Shown here piece after piece: positions 17,632 through 27,359 of a DNA stretch of 64,000 nucleotides. A model generated the notes under the pieces. It did no database searches. It had not been told where the DNA came from and saw nothing but the letters and a program-made list of their open reading frames with translations. This DNA is from Puniceicoccaceae bacterium (GTDB lineage Bacteria; Verrucomicrobiota; Verrucomicrobiia; Opitutales; JAFGAQ01). The stretch lies in assembly GCA_028285755.1 (NCBI GenBank), contig JANQOQ010000014.1, forward strand, positions 434,001-498,000. Direction: 5' to 3'. The first letter of the stretch is position 1, and the number at the start of each line of letters is the position of its first letter. Made by a program: the position numbers and the translations under genes.

Positions 17632-18966
17632 ATGACTACAAACCACACGAGACCTAAAGTAATTATCCTCGGCGGAGGATTCGGCGGCCTGGCGGCAGCC
17701 AAAAAACTGGGTAAATTGCCGGTGGATGTTACGCTGATCGATCGGCAAAACCATCACTTGTTTCAACCTCTGCTCTATCAGGTGGCGACTGCAGGTCTAT
17801 CCGCGCCGGAGATCGCTTCTCCTCTGCGCAAGGTACTCATGAAGTATGGGAACATTAAGGTCATTCTGGATGAATGCGTGGATGTTAAGTTGGATGATCA
17901 AAAGGTGGTTCTCAGAGATACCGGTGAAGCGGATTATGATTACCTGATCGTCGCGGTGGGTGCGCGTAATAACTATTTTGGAAACGACCATTACGAAGCA
18001 TTTGCACCCGGTTTGAAGTCTCTGGACGATGCACGCCGCATGCGCGAAAATGTTTTACTCGCCTACGAAGAGGCGGAACGTGCCACCGACCCGGAGGCGA
18101 TTAAAAAGCTCACGCGCATTGTCGTTGTGGGTGGGGGTGCAACCGGGGTGGAGCTAGCCGGTGCGTTTGCGGAGCTTACCAAGGTTGTCATGGCTACCGA
18201 TTTTAAGCAGCTGGATGCGAGTACCTCTGAGATCATACTCCTGGAAGTGGCAGACCGTATCCTGGGTGCATTTGATCCGAAACTCTCAGCCAGTGCAAAG
18301 AAGCAGCTGGAAGATCTGGGCGTGGAAGTGCGCCTCAATCAAAAGATCAATGATATCCAGCGGGAGAAAGTAATGCTCGAGGGTGAGACTCTCGAAGCGG
18401 CAAATATCGTATGGGGTGCAGGTGTGGTCGGCAGCCCCTTGTTGAATAAACTGGACGTTCCACTCGATCGTGCGAACCGGGTCAGTGTAGAGCCGGATCT
18501 GAGCCTGCCGGGATACCCGAATGTGTTTGCCATTGGCGATATCGTGAATCTGACCGATCCCAAGGGCCAACGGGTTCCGGGCGTGTCCCCCGCAGCGATG
18601 CAGATGGGCAGGCATGTGGTGAAGCTGATCGCTGCAGACTTGAAAACGGGTAAAGTAGCTGCTCCGGCGGAGCGCAAACCGTTTGTCTATTTTGATAAAG
18701 GTTCCATGGCTACGATAGGGCGTTCCCGCGCGGTCGCTCAGGTGAAAGGATTGAAATTTGGTGGCTTTTTAGCCTGGTTTGCCTGGCTGGCGGTGCACCT
18801 GATCTTTCTCATTGATTTTCGCAATCGTATCGCAGTGTTGCTGCAATGGTTTTATTCGTACATTAATTTTAAGCGGGGGGCACGGATCATTACCGGTATG
18901 GATCGCACATTCCGAGTGCGTAACGAGAAGGCGACTCCCAGCTCCCGTATCGAGTACTACATTTAG
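17632..18966 (+). CDS. ndh: Type II NADH dehydrogenase (NDH-2)
   Basis: A single-subunit, non-proton-pumping NADH:quinone oxidoreductase on the inner face of the membrane. FAD-binding 'KVIILGGGFGGLAAAKKL' and the second Rossmann motif 'IVVVGGGATGVELAGAFAEL' for NADH are both intact. 'HLFQPLLYQVATAGLS' and 'VFAIGDIVNL' plus 'SPAAMQMG' are diagnostic for NDH-2. The C-terminus has hydrophobic 'FAWLAVHLIFLIDF', matching the membrane-anchoring segment. ATG 17632 is chosen; an in-frame GTG at 17626 is an alternative. No operon partner is evident. Confidence 0.94.
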   Translation: MTTNHTRPKVIILGGGFGGLAAAKKLGKLPVDVTLIDRQNHHLFQPLLYQVATAGLSAPEIASPLRKVLMKYGNIKVILDECVDVKLDDQKVVLRDTGEADYDYLIVAVGARNNYFGNDHYEAFAPGLKSLDDARRMRENVLLAYEEAERATDPEAIKKLTRIVVVGGGATGVELAGAFAELTKVVMATDFKQLDASTSEIILLEVADRILGAFDPKLSASAKKQLEDLGVEVRLNQKINDIQREKVMLEGETLEAANIVWGAGVVGSPLLNKLDVPLDRANRVSVEPDLSLPGYPNVFAIGDIVNLTDPKGQRVPGVSPAAMQMGRHVVKLIAADLKTGKVAAPAERKPFVYFDKGSMATIGRSRAVAQVKGLKFGGFLAWFAWLAVHLIFLIDFRNRIAVLLQWFYSYINFKRGARIITGMDRTFRVRNEKATPSSRIEYYI

Positions 18967-19023
18967 AACCGATCTCAAATTCCAGGCTTGCGTTTGCGGG
19001 CACGCCTTGCATCAAGCTACTTT

Positions 19024-20127
19024 ATGTTACAAGCAGGAATTGTAGGACTTCCCAATGTGGGCAAAAGCACGCTTTTTAATGCACTGACGAAGACGCGCAA
19101 GGCAGATGCCCAGAATTACCCGTTTTGCACCATCGATCCGAATGTCGGAGTCGTCCAGGTGCCGGATGATCGTTTGGAACCCCTGGCAAAAATTGCGAAA
19201 ACGACGAAGATCATACCCGCAGCTATTGAAATCGTGGATATTGCAGGACTCGTAGCGGGTGCGAGTAAAGGGGAGGGGCTTGGCAATAAGTTCCTCGCTA
19301 ACATTCGTGAAGTGGATGCCATCGTGCATGTGGTGCGTTGCTTCGAGGATGATGATATTATTCACCAGGCCGGTTCGGTAGATCCACTGCGGGATATCGA
19401 GACCATTGAGGCGGAGTTGATCCTTGCGGATATCGATTCCCTGGAGAAGCAGAAGGAAAAGCTCGTGAAAAAGGCGCGTGGCGGCGACAAGGCTGCCCAG
19501 GCGGCGGTTACGCTGATCGATCGCCTGTTGCCACCTCTCAATGAGGGCAAAGCCGCAAATATTCTTAGCTACGAAGACGATGAGCTGGATACCCTGAAGC
19601 AGTTGCATTTACTCTCTGCCAAGCCGATGTTGTTTGCCTGTAACGTTGCAGAAAACGAGCTTTCAAATCCTGAGGACAATCCGAATGTCCAGATCGTAAA
19701 AAAAGCAGCGGAAGCCCGAAATGAAACGGAGATATGCGTGATTTCGGGCCGCCTGGAAGAAGAGCTCATCGATTTCAGCAATGAGGAGGCTGTTGATTAT
19801 CTGCAGGATCTCGGGGTGAGTGATTCCGGCGTGAATAACCTGATCCGCTCGACCTATCATTTGCTAGGACTGGCTTCATTTTTAACTGCCGGTGAGATGG
19901 AAGTGCGTGCATGGACATTTAAACAGGGCATGAAGGCCCCTCAGTGTGCGGGCGTCATTCACACGGATTTTGAGCATGGCTTCATCAAGGCCGAAGTTGT
20001 TTCATACGAGGATTTATTGGCGGCGGGCAGTACAGTCGCTGCTAAAGAAGCCGGTCGCTACCGTTTGGAAGGCAAGGAATATTTAGTACAGGATGGTGAT
20101 GTGATCCTCTTCCGCTTTAATAACTAG
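19024..20127 (+). CDS. ychF: Redox-regulated ATPase/GTPase YchF
   Basis: Obg-family P-loop protein that binds ribosomes and prefers ATP. Walker A 'GLPNVGKST', switch region '[13 protein letters not shown]', '[20 protein letters not shown]' and a C-terminal TGS domain beginning about residue 280 ('[23 protein letters not shown]') are all present. The homologue start '[11 protein letters not shown]' fits ATG 19024 (Met-Leu-Gln-Ala-Gly); the longer frame from 18988 adds 12 residues not expected in the family. It ends 8 bp before a convergent small gene. Confidence 0.96.
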   Translation: MLQAGIVGLPNVGKSTLFNALTKTRKADAQNYPFCTIDPNVGVVQVPDDRLEPLAKIAKTTKIIPAAIEIVDIAGLVAGASKGEGLGNKFLANIREVDAIVHVVRCFEDDDIIHQAGSVDPLRDIETIEAELILADIDSLEKQKEKLVKKARGGDKAAQAAVTLIDRLLPPLNEGKAANILSYEDDELDTLKQLHLLSAKPMLFACNVAENELSNPEDNPNVQIVKKAAEARNETEICVISGRLEEELIDFSNEEAVDYLQDLGVSDSGVNNLIRSTYHLLGLASFLTAGEMEVRAWTFKQGMKAPQCAGVIHTDFEHGFIKAEVVSYEDLLAAGSTVAAKEAGRYRLEGKEYLVQDGDVILFRFNN

Positions 20128-20135
20128 TGGTAGCT

Positions 20136-20390
20136 CTAATGACCACCGTTCAATCGGTTATGTGCTAGGTAGACATGTATGGCTTTTCTCAGAAACTCTT
20201 CCGGGAGTTCAAAATTTCTAGAAGATTCATGTATGATCAAAGTGACGAGTTCTCTGGAAAGTCTCAGTTTAGCGGTATGCTCCGTTTCATTAATACTTAG
20301 TTTTGATAGTTTGGTATTTGCGGATTTATTGCCGACTCTAAGCTCTATTCCTTCGAGGCCATTGTTTAAATCATTTACAGAGTTTTCCAT
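20136..20390 (-). CDS. Small putative regulator, ribbon-helix-helix-like
   Basis: An 84-residue protein on the minus strand, starting at ATG 20390; a longer frame exists from 20444 but would run through a promoter. The C-terminal half, 'LRLSRELVTLIIHESSRNFELPEEFLRKAIHVYLAH', has the spacing of a ribbon-helix-helix or similar small DNA-binding fold, but this is a visual impression. It is divergent from an HTH-like gene at 20476. Between them lie two copies of a 21-22-bp repeat and outward-facing TTGACA boxes. The -10-like element ends only about 10 bp before this ATG, which suggests a near-leaderless mRNA. The layout fits a mutually regulating small-protein pair; toxin-antitoxin function is only a possibility. 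Confidence 0.55.
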   Translation of the reverse strand: MENSVNDLNNGLEGIELRVGNKSANTKLSKLSINETEHTAKLRLSRELVTLIIHESSRNFELPEEFLRKAIHVYLAHNRLNGGH

Positions 20391-20392
20391 AT

Positions 20393-20467
20393 AAGTAACT
20401 TTATTACATTTTAGTATTTGCCTGTCAATGGCTTTTGTTGACATTTAAGTAACCTTTTACATTTTAG
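20393..20467. promoter_or_regulatory. Divergent promoters with two direct operator-like repeats
   Basis: Copy 1 (20393-20414) and copy 2 (20447-20467) share the pattern AAGTAAC..TT..TACATTTTAG and are in the same orientation, 54 bp apart. Each contains a dyad GTAA-N5/N4-TTAC (20395-20407 and 20449-20460). A minus-strand promoter is suggested by TTGACA at 20428-20423 and TAATAA at 20406-20401, 16-bp spacer. A plus-strand TTGACA lies at 20438-20443 with only a weak -10. Copy 1 covers the minus -10; copy 2 covers the plus spacer. The AGGA of copy 2 also serves as Shine-Dalgarno for the gene at 20476. Confidence 0.65.
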
Positions 20468-20475
20468 GAATAAAT

Positions 20476-20955
20476 ATGAGTATGGTTAATTCCTGGATCC
20501 AATACCTGGAGGATTACTTTGCCGGTAAGGGCTTGAGTGTCAGTCAGGTTGCCCGGTTAATAGGTAAATCAAATAATTATCTGACTCGTCCCATGCGGGG
20601 TGACTATGAGATGAATGCGGAGACCGTCCGGCTTATCTATGAGCACGTTACGTCCGATCCTCAAGATAAGCAGCAGTTGCTCTCTGCATGGTTGGCCTAT
20701 CAGGCAAATAAAATTGATGCAGGTAGTGCTCAGAGTGTTTCACTTTTGGATGTGCAGCAGGCTAATCCCTTGGAGACACTAGCACCCTCTATGCAGCAGG
20801 CAATAACCGAGCTCATTCGAGCGTTAAGAGATGGGGATAAAGACGTGTTTCTTATTTTATCGGGCCTGAGTGGTATTTTACGCGAACTCAAGCAGGAAGA
20901 GTCTCAGGCACTGAAGGTAGCCGAAGATAACAACACGCCCTACGGTAATCGCTGA
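20476..20955 (+). CDS. Small helix-turn-helix-like protein
   Basis: A 159-residue soluble protein. Residues 18-58 ('GLSVSQVARLIGKSNNYLTRPMRGDYEMNAETVRLIYEH') look like a Cro/XRE-type helix-turn-helix with the usual 'SVSQVARLIG..NNYL' rhythm. The rest is a helical domain with 'LIRALRDGDKDVFLILSGLSGIL'. An in-frame ATG at 20482 is an alternative start. An AGGA motif lies 6-9 bp upstream. It is divergent from the small gene at 20136, and the dyads in front of it are plausible targets for its own repression. It ends 3 bp before a membrane protein gene and may be cotranscribed with it. Family not recognised. Confidence 0.7.
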   Translation: MSMVNSWIQYLEDYFAGKGLSVSQVARLIGKSNNYLTRPMRGDYEMNAETVRLIYEHVTSDPQDKQQLLSAWLAYQANKIDAGSAQSVSLLDVQQANPLETLAPSMQQAITELIRALRDGDKDVFLILSGLSGILRELKQEESQALKVAEDNNTPYGNR

Positions 20956-20958
20956 TAT

Positions 20959-21642
20959 ATGTTTCCGGATGTTTCAGAAGGTTGGCTCTACGCCTTCCTG
21001 GCAGGCTTAATCGTAAGTCCCCACTGCATCGCCATGTGCGGACCCCTGTTTTGCGGATTGCTGCCGTTAAACAAAGAGAATGCGCGACCGACCGAACTCA
21101 TGCAGGGTGCGTATCATCTGGGCCGTGTAATCTCATATAGTGTGCTTGGATTTGCCGCAGGCTTCTTTAGTTTGCAGCTTGCCAATTTTTTCCAGTTGAA
21201 TGCGGCACTCTATTTGCCCTGGGCACTGGTTATATTCTTCCTGGGCTTCGCATTGGGGCTGGATAAACTCTTTAAGAAGCTGAGCTTACCAAAACTCCCG
21301 ATATCCGGTTTGGGCAAAAATCGGGGACTCTACGCCATGCTCTGGTTGGGTTTCCTGACTCCACTGCTTCCCTGCGCGCCACTCTACTCCGTTTTTTGGG
21401 TCGCTTTGATATCAGGTTCACCGGCATTTGGCGTGGAGATTATGTTTGCTTTTGCATTGGGGACGATCCCGCTGCTGTGGTGGGGGCAAAGCCAGTTCGT
21501 GAACGCGCGTGAACGCTGGCCCATGCAGCGCATCAATATGATCCAGCGCATACTCGCGGGCCTGGGTGCGGCTATCCTGGCATTTCGGGTATTGTTCATT
21601 GGCAACCCGTTTGACGGCTCCGCCTGCCTGATTCAGCTCTAA
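20959..21642 (+). CDS. TauE/SafE- or DsbD_2-like membrane protein
   Basis: A 227-residue protein with about six membrane helices. 'LIVSPHCIAMCGPLFCGLLP' near the N-terminus carries the Cys pair and His typical of the 'urease accessory/DsbD transmembrane-like, sulfite exporter TauE/SafE' group. A second Cys-containing helix, 'GFLTPLLPCAPLYSVFWVAL', follows the internal duplication expected of the DsbD_2 fold. Members are often linked to cytochrome oxidase maturation or metal handling, but specific substrates are not known. It follows the HTH-like gene by 3 bp, which is an unusual partner. Confidence 0.75.
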   Translation: MFPDVSEGWLYAFLAGLIVSPHCIAMCGPLFCGLLPLNKENARPTELMQGAYHLGRVISYSVLGFAAGFFSLQLANFFQLNAALYLPWALVIFFLGFALGLDKLFKKLSLPKLPISGLGKNRGLYAMLWLGFLTPLLPCAPLYSVFWVALISGSPAFGVEIMFAFALGTIPLLWWGQSQFVNARERWPMQRINMIQRILAGLGAAILAFRVLFIGNPFDGSACLIQL

Positions 21643-21698
21643 AAGCTGACAAACCGTTGACCTTCTGGAGGTTTCACTTTCTTTACTAACAACAAGCA

Positions 21699-22175
21699 TT
21701 GGATAACACACCTAAAGATACTATCTATTTTGTCTGCTCGGGAAATACGTGCCGAAGCCCGATGGCGGCACGACTGATGCAGCATGCGCTGCAAGCGGAG
21801 CAAGCTCCGCTGGATCAACTCAAGGTGGATTCTTTCGGGACTTCTACCATACCGGGACTACCCGCCTCGGAAAACTCCGTGTTTGCACTCAAGAAGGTGG
21901 GTCTGGATTTAGAGAACCATAAGAGTAAACCTTTCGAGATGAGTATGATGGATCATGCTCACAGTTTGTTTTGTATGACCGAAAGCCATCGTTTCCTGCT
22001 GAATCGGGTGCTCGGAGAGGAACGTCCAAATATATTTCTGATGCGCGAATTTCTACCCGACAGTGAGTTTAAGGATATCCCCGATCCTTATGGAATGAGT
22101 GTGGATGCTTACATCCAGTGCAGGGATGCCATGGTGGAGGCGATTCCTTCCATCCTTGAGTTTTTGAGAAAGTAA
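21699..22175 (+). CDS. Low-molecular-weight protein-tyrosine/arginine phosphatase
   Basis: A 158-residue LMW-PTP. The P-loop is '[12 protein letters not shown]' (Cys-x5-Arg-Ser) near the N-terminus and the general-acid loop is '[12 protein letters not shown]'. These are the two catalytic features of the family. The start codon appears to be TTG at 21699, because no ATG lies upstream of the P-loop in this frame. No tyrosine kinase gene is nearby, so the target is unknown; arginine-phosphatase activity (YwlE type) is also possible. Confidence 0.9.
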   Translation: MDNTPKDTIYFVCSGNTCRSPMAARLMQHALQAEQAPLDQLKVDSFGTSTIPGLPASENSVFALKKVGLDLENHKSKPFEMSMMDHAHSLFCMTESHRFLLNRVLGEERPNIFLMREFLPDSEFKDIPDPYGMSVDAYIQCRDAMVEAIPSILEFLRK

Positions 22176-22207
22176 TCTATACCCATAGGTTTTTGTTGTT
22201 TATTACT

Positions 22208-23464
22208 ATGAGCCAAACCTTAGACAATCGACCCTTGAGCGAAATTGATCCTGACGTATTTGCAGCGATCGAAGCCGAAAAACGCAGACAGCAGGATCAC
22301 ATCGAGCTGATCGCGTCTGAAAACTTCACCCTACCGGCAGTTATTGAGGCCACTGGTACCGTATTGACCAATAAATATGCGGAAGGCTATCCCGGTAAGC
22401 GTTACTACGGCGGTTGTGAGCATGTAGATACGATCGAGACCCTCGCAATCGAACGTGCCAAAGCATTATTTGGAGCTGAGCATGCCAATGTGCAGCCGCA
22501 TTGTGGTTCATCTGCAAACATGGCGGTGTATTTCTCGGTGTTAAAGCCCGGAGACAAAATCCTGACTATGAGTCTTGAACATGGCGGGCACCTGACACAC
22601 GGCTTCCCTAAAAACTTTTCTGGGCAGCTCTATGAGGTCGTCCACTATGGTACCGATGAAAATGGCTACATCGATTACGATGAAATCGAGCGCCTCGCAC
22701 TCACTGAGAAGCCCAAGATGATCACCGTGGGGGCTTCAGCGTATTCACGGATTATCGATTTTGCGCGTATGGGTGAAATTGCCAAAAAGGCCGGAGCGCT
22801 AATGATGGCAGACATTGCGCACATTGCAGGTCTCGTAGCGGCAGGTGTGCACCCGAGCCCATTCCCCCATGCCGACTTTGTAACCACCACGACACACAAA
22901 ACGCTGCGTGGACCACGCGGTGGGTTGGCCATGTGCAAGGAAGAATTTGCGAAAGGGCTGGATTCCACCGTGCTTCCCGGCACCCAGGGAGGCCCATTAA
23001 TGCACGTGATTGCAGCAAAGGCCATTTGTTTCCAGGAAGCCGCTAAGCCGGAATTCAAAGCCTACGCGCAAGCGATTGTCGACAATGCGAAGGCGTTGGC
23101 AGATGCCATGACCTCCAAGGGATACAAGATTATCAGTGGGGGTACAGATAACCACCTCATGCTCATTGATTTGCGTGGGAACTTGCCGGACATCACCGGC
23201 AAACAGGCACAGATTGCATTGGACGAAGCGCATGTCACCACCAATAAAAATGCGGTGCCCAATGATACGCGCAGTGTTTTCCAGTCCAGCGGTATACGTC
23301 TGGGGGTTCCGGCGGTGACCAGTCGCGGTATGGGGCCTGAGGAAATGGCTGAAATTGCAGATATTATTGACGCTGTACTGAATAATCTTGGCTCTGAGCC
23401 CATCATCGAAGCGCAGAAGGCCCGGGTGATCGCACTATGCACCCGTTTTCCGCTCCCGTATTAA
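22208..23464 (+). CDS. glyA: Serine hydroxymethyltransferase
   Basis: PLP enzyme that interconverts serine and glycine and supplies methylene-tetrahydrofolate. '[36 protein letters not shown]' at the N-terminus (seen in parts), '[15 protein letters not shown]' and the PLP-Lys motif '[15 protein letters not shown]' are intact. Length 418 matches E. coli GlyA. ATG 22208 is chosen over an in-frame TTG at 22193. Single gene, no evident operon; the 77-bp spacer to the next gene shows no hairpin. Confidence 0.97.
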   Translation: MSQTLDNRPLSEIDPDVFAAIEAEKRRQQDHIELIASENFTLPAVIEATGTVLTNKYAEGYPGKRYYGGCEHVDTIETLAIERAKALFGAEHANVQPHCGSSANMAVYFSVLKPGDKILTMSLEHGGHLTHGFPKNFSGQLYEVVHYGTDENGYIDYDEIERLALTEKPKMITVGASAYSRIIDFARMGEIAKKAGALMMADIAHIAGLVAAGVHPSPFPHADFVTTTTHKTLRGPRGGLAMCKEEFAKGLDSTVLPGTQGGPLMHVIAAKAICFQEAAKPEFKAYAQAIVDNAKALADAMTSKGYKIISGGTDNHLMLIDLRGNLPDITGKQAQIALDEAHVTTNKNAVPNDTRSVFQSSGIRLGVPAVTSRGMGPEEMAEIADIIDAVLNNLGSEPIIEAQKARVIALCTRFPLPY

Positions 23465-23541
23465 TTTGCGAGTTGGGAATTTCTTCGCTTTTCTGTGAAT
23501 GAGGCATTGCGTTGCTGAAATGAACCCTACATATAGGCTCT

Positions 23542-25215
23542 ATGAAGACTGAGCCCGTTTACGTAATCGGACACAAAAACCCGGATGCAGACTCCATCTG
23601 TTCTGCGGTCGGTTATGCTGCCTTTAAGCACGCTCAGGGGCTCAAGCAGTATGTTCCGGCGCGTTGCGGTAATTCCAATGCACGTATCGATGCGATTCTG
23701 GCAAAATTTAAAACCCCTTTGCCGATGTTCCTGGGGGATGTAACTCCCCGGGTGAAGGATATCATGAAGCCCAAGCCGTTTACGGCAAAGTTGAAGAATA
23801 CTTGTGCGGAGGCACTGGCAATCATTGATAAGTATGATATTCGTGCGCTTCCGGTCTTGGATGACGACCATGGAGTGCAGGGAGTTATTACCATTTTCAG
23901 ACTGGGGGAGTACTTTACGCCCAAAATTAACGATCCTTTGGAGATGCGCCGGGTGAATACCTGTATCTCGGATGTCATCCGCGCCCTGGATGCGAAGGTC
24001 ATCTGCGCGACTAATCCGGATTCTATTGAAGAGCTTTTTATTCGCGTGGGGGCGATGGATATTCGCTCATTCGATAAATCGCAGTCATACATGAATATCC
24101 CGGCCAATCAAAGTGTGATCATTGTAGGCGATCGTTGGGATATACAGGAAAAATCCATCAAGCTCGGTACACGACTTATCGTAATTACGGGGGATCTGGA
24201 TGTGGATGCTGACATCGTCGAGCATGCCAAAGCCGAAGGTGTGAGCCTGATCGTCAGCCCGCACGACACCGCCACAACGGCATGGATCATCCGCACAGCG
24301 ACGCTGATAGGCAGCCTGGTGGAGCCGGTGAAGGCGAATTATCGCCCGGATGACACCATTGCAATGGTAAGGCGCAGGACCATCGAACAATCCACGGCGC
24401 CGCTTAACCTGGTTACGGATGCCCAAAACAGACTACTCGGCGTATTCTCCAAGACGGATCTGTTGAAGCCTGTAAAAACGCGCCTGGTGCTCGTGGACCA
24501 TAACGAAATGTCCCAGGCGATTGACGGTGCCCACGAAGTCAACATCGAGGAGATTATTGATCACCACCGAATCGGAAGTTTTACTACAGATCAGCCCATC
24601 CTTTTCCGAAACGAACCTGTAGGTTCAACCTCGACCATCATCGCGGATTTGTTTCGCAAGCATAATCTGAAGCCGGAGGCCAACGTTGCCGGGGTATTAA
24701 TGGCGGGTGTGATTGCGGATACTCTCAATCTGAATAGCCCGACAACTACTCAGACGGATCATGAGGTAGTCGAATGGCTCGCTCCCATCGCAGATACCAG
24801 ACGTGAGGAGCTGGCAGAACTCATATTCAGCTCCGGGAGTGTGATTCTATCGGAAGCACCGGATAAAGTCATCAGTCTTGACTCGAAGGACTATACTCAT
24901 GGCGAAGAAACCTTCTCGGTTTCGCAGATTGAGGAACTCGGGTTTGATAACTTTTGGAAGCATGATGATGCACTCATGGAAGCTTTGGAAGAATATCGGA
25001 AAACCAATCAGTTACTGTTCTCAGCTTTGTTGGTTACAGACGTAAATAAGCAAAATTCACTGATGGCCATAGTAGGCGATCGGCGGGTTATTGAGACAAT
25101 CTCGTACCCCCTGTCCAAGAAAGCGGGTATTTTTGTGTTAAAGAGTGTGGTAAGCCGCAAAAAACAATTGATTCCTTATCTCACAAGCTCTTTAAAAAAC
25201 GTAGGTATTCTTTAA
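23542..25215 (+). CDS. Manganese-dependent inorganic pyrophosphatase with CBS-DRTGG insert
   Basis: Family II pyrophosphatase of the DHH superfamily, hydrolysing PPi in the cytosol. The N-terminal DHH motifs are 'VIGHKNPDADSICSAVGYA' and 'PARCGNSNARIDAIL'. Residues about 70-300 are an insert with two CBS motifs ('MKPKPFTAKLKNTCAEALAII', 'VQGVITIF') and a DRTGG-like middle. Catalysis resumes with 'LVLVDHNEMSQA' and 'EIIDHHRIG', then the DHHA2 domain with 'SRKKQLIP'. Length 557 is typical for the adenine-nucleotide-regulated long form, so allosteric control through the CBS pair is likely. Confidence 0.93.
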   Translation: MKTEPVYVIGHKNPDADSICSAVGYAAFKHAQGLKQYVPARCGNSNARIDAILAKFKTPLPMFLGDVTPRVKDIMKPKPFTAKLKNTCAEALAIIDKYDIRALPVLDDDHGVQGVITIFRLGEYFTPKINDPLEMRRVNTCISDVIRALDAKVICATNPDSIEELFIRVGAMDIRSFDKSQSYMNIPANQSVIIVGDRWDIQEKSIKLGTRLIVITGDLDVDADIVEHAKAEGVSLIVSPHDTATTAWIIRTATLIGSLVEPVKANYRPDDTIAMVRRRTIEQSTAPLNLVTDAQNRLLGVFSKTDLLKPVKTRLVLVDHNEMSQAIDGAHEVNIEEIIDHHRIGSFTTDQPILFRNEPVGSTSTIIADLFRKHNLKPEANVAGVLMAGVIADTLNLNSPTTTQTDHEVVEWLAPIADTRREELAELIFSSGSVILSEAPDKVISLDSKDYTHGEETFSVSQIEELGFDNFWKHDDALMEALEEYRKTNQLLFSALLVTDVNKQNSLMAIVGDRRVIETISYPLSKKAGIFVLKSVVSRKKQLIPYLTSSLKNVGIL

Positions 25216-25237
25216 ATTATTTTCTCATCCGCCGCTC

Positions 25238-25786
25238 ATGAAAAAAAATCATAAATCTGCCCAGTCAGACCCTGCAACCACACCTGTAAATCCATCAAAT
25301 CCAGCACCCAAAATGAAAGAAAAATCCGAGAAACAAATGATTGTAGGCTACGGCATCACCGTAGAAGGTAAAATCGATAATTGCGACCGCCTCGTATTGG
25401 ATGGCAATATGAATGCAGAGCTCAATGATTTGCATACCCTTATCATTAGTGAATCCGGGTTTTTTAAGGGCAAAGGGCAGGTAAAAGAGGCAGAAGTCAG
25501 TGGTAAATTTGATGGAGAGTTGATCGTGGACGGGCACATCACAATTATGGAAACCGGCCGCATCGATGGCAAAATCACCTATGAGTCCATCGAGATCAAG
25601 CCCGGTGGCAAATTTACCGGGGAGATCATCCAAAAGCCGGAGGAGCTTAAGGTAGAAGAAACTCCCGCCGAGGAGGAATCCGGTACCGATTTTCAACCCA
25701 CCGATAAGACCGAAGGTGGGGATGATTATATCGACCGTGCGCTCAAAAATCGCATGAGCCCGACCGGCTCAGCGAAAGAGAAGTAA
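25238..25786 (+). CDS. Bactofilin (polymer-forming cytoskeletal protein)
   Basis: A 182-residue protein. The central region (about residues 35-130) is the DUF583 bactofilin beta-helix, with the repeating pattern 'VEGKIDNCDRLVLDGNMNAEL' and later 'GQVKEAEVSGKFDGELIVDG' (both in parts), 'GRIDGKITYESIEIKPGGKFTGEI'. It is flanked by disordered Pro/Ser/Lys-rich N-terminal and Glu/Asp-rich C-terminal tails, as usual. Bactofilins polymerise at the membrane without nucleotide and organise cell shape or envelope proteins. It follows the pyrophosphatase by 22 bp and could share its transcript. Confidence 0.93.
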   Translation: MKKNHKSAQSDPATTPVNPSNPAPKMKEKSEKQMIVGYGITVEGKIDNCDRLVLDGNMNAELNDLHTLIISESGFFKGKGQVKEAEVSGKFDGELIVDGHITIMETGRIDGKITYESIEIKPGGKFTGEIIQKPEELKVEETPAEEESGTDFQPTDKTEGGDDYIDRALKNRMSPTGSAKEK

Positions 25787-25876
25787 GCGCGTTTACTAAA
25801 CGGTCTCTAATCTTAACATTTGTAGCGGCGAAATCACCTTCGGCGTTGACTTGGACTTTACGCGATATTTTGTTGT

Positions 25877-25927
25877 ATGGTTTGGGATGTTAAACACCCG
25901 CTAATATTAACCATACATAAACCGTGA
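25877..25927 (+). CDS. Short upstream ORF overlapping the leuC start
   Basis: A 16-codon ORF starting with ATG 25877 ends in a TGA that overlaps the GTG start of leuC (GTGA). It includes Leu-Ile-Leu-Thr-Ile written with the codons CTA, ATA, TTA, ACC and ATA. Neither this ORF nor leuC has a visible Shine-Dalgarno site, so translation of leuC could depend on ribosomes finishing this ORF. No terminator hairpin lies between, so classical leader attenuation is not supported. Confidence 0.3.
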   Translation: MVWDVKHPLILTIHKP

Positions 25928-27336
25928 AACGCAGCTTATTCCAGAAAGTGTGGGATGCGCATACCGTAGGCACCTTGTCGGACGGTCGCACCCAATTGTT
26001 TATCGGGACTCATCTGATCCACGAGGTCACAAGTCCACAAGCATTTGGTATGTTAAAAGAGCTCGGGCTACCTGTAAAATACCCGAACCGTACCTTTGCT
26101 ACTGTGGATCACATTATTCCCACCGATGAGCGCAATGAACCGTTTTCCGATCCTCTGGCAGATGCCATGATCAAGGAGCTGCGCAAAAATTGTGCAGAGC
26201 ATGGCGTGACTTTTTTTGACAGCAATACCGGTAAACAGGGTATCGTACACATTGTCGGGCCTGAGCAGGGTATCACGCAGCCGGGCATGACGATTGCCTG
26301 TGGGGATTCCCACACGGCAACCCATGGTGCATTCGGTGCGATTGCCTTTGGAATCGGCACCAGCCAGGTGCGCGATATTTTGGCGACGCAGACGATGGCC
26401 TTGAGCCCGTTGAAGGTGCGCCGTATCAATGTGGATGGTGAGTTGGCTCCCGGCGTTTTTGCGAAGGACGTGATTCTGCACATTATCCGTTTGTTGGGGG
26501 TTAAGGGGGGCCTTGGCTACGCTTATGAATACGGAGGTGAGGTCTTTGACAACTTCTCGCTGGAGGAGCGCATGACCGTGTGCAACATGTCCATCGAAGG
26601 CGGTGCGCGCTGCGGCTATGTCAATCCGGACCAGAAAACCTACGACTATTTGAAGGGCAGACCCTATGCGCCCAAGGGTGAAGCGTGGGATAAAGCGGTA
26701 GCCGAATGGGAAGCCCTGCGCTCGGACGAAGGCTGCGAATATGATGACATAGTAAACATCAACGCTGCCGATATCGCCCCGACAGTCACCTGGGGCATAA
26801 ATCCCGGTCAGGCGATTTTTATCGACGAGGACTTGCCCCAGCCGGATGCATTGCCCGAGAGCGATCGTGAGACAGCGGTCGAGGCCTACGAGCATATGCA
26901 CCTGCAGCCCGGACAGGCAATCAAGGGCACCAAAGTGGATGTGGTCTTCTTCGGTAGCTGCACCAACGGTCGCTTGTCGGATTTTGAGGAAGTTGCTAAA
27001 CACATCAAAGGCAAGAAAGTCGCCGAGGGTATCAAGAAGGCCATCTGCGTGCCCGGCTCACAAGTCGTGAGTGCGATTGCTGAAGAAAAGGGCATCGCCC
27101 AAATCTTTCGCGATGCGGGCTTCGAGTGGCGCGGTGCTGGCTGCTCCATGTGTCTGGGGATGAATCCGGATCAGCTGGTGGGCGATCAGCTCTGCGCGAG
27201 CTCTAGTAATCGCAACTTTAAAGGCCGCCAGGGCAGCCCGACCGGCCGCACGGTATTAATGAGCCCGTTGATGGTCGCAGCAGCAGCCGTAACCGGTGAG
27301 GTTGCCGACGCCCGTGAAGTATTCAAGGTGGCTTAA
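25924..27336 (+). CDS. leuC: 3-isopropylmalate dehydratase large subunit
   Basis: Isomerises 2- to 3-isopropylmalate in leucine biosynthesis together with LeuD; aconitase family with a [4Fe-4S] cluster. Signatures '[25 protein letters not shown]' (seen in parts) and '[15 protein letters not shown]' carry one cluster Cys, and '[15 protein letters not shown]' the other two. Length 470 equals the E. coli protein. The start is GTG 25924, supported by the N-terminus '[14 protein letters not shown]', which aligns with other LeuC. A 16-codon ORF overlaps the start. leuD follows after 23 bp. Confidence 0.97.
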   Translation: MKRSLFQKVWDAHTVGTLSDGRTQLFIGTHLIHEVTSPQAFGMLKELGLPVKYPNRTFATVDHIIPTDERNEPFSDPLADAMIKELRKNCAEHGVTFFDSNTGKQGIVHIVGPEQGITQPGMTIACGDSHTATHGAFGAIAFGIGTSQVRDILATQTMALSPLKVRRINVDGELAPGVFAKDVILHIIRLLGVKGGLGYAYEYGGEVFDNFSLEERMTVCNMSIEGGARCGYVNPDQKTYDYLKGRPYAPKGEAWDKAVAEWEALRSDEGCEYDDIVNINAADIAPTVTWGINPGQAIFIDEDLPQPDALPESDRETAVEAYEHMHLQPGQAIKGTKVDVVFFGSCTNGRLSDFEEVAKHIKGKKVAEGIKKAICVPGSQVVSAIAEEKGIAQIFRDAGFEWRGAGCSMCLGMNPDQLVGDQLCASSSNRNFKGRQGSPTGRTVLMSPLMVAAAAVTGEVADAREVFKVA

Positions 27337-27359
27337 TCGTTATATAAGGAATAGATAAA

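Noticed and set aside
20391-20444. Longer start (20444) for the small minus-strand regulator
   Set aside because: The extra 18 codons would contain the TTGACA box, the -10-like element and operator copy 1; ATG 20390 fits the promoter layout better.
26068-27003. 311-codon open frame on the minus strand
   Set aside because: It is antisense to leuC, which is certain from its motifs; the translated sequence has no family pattern.
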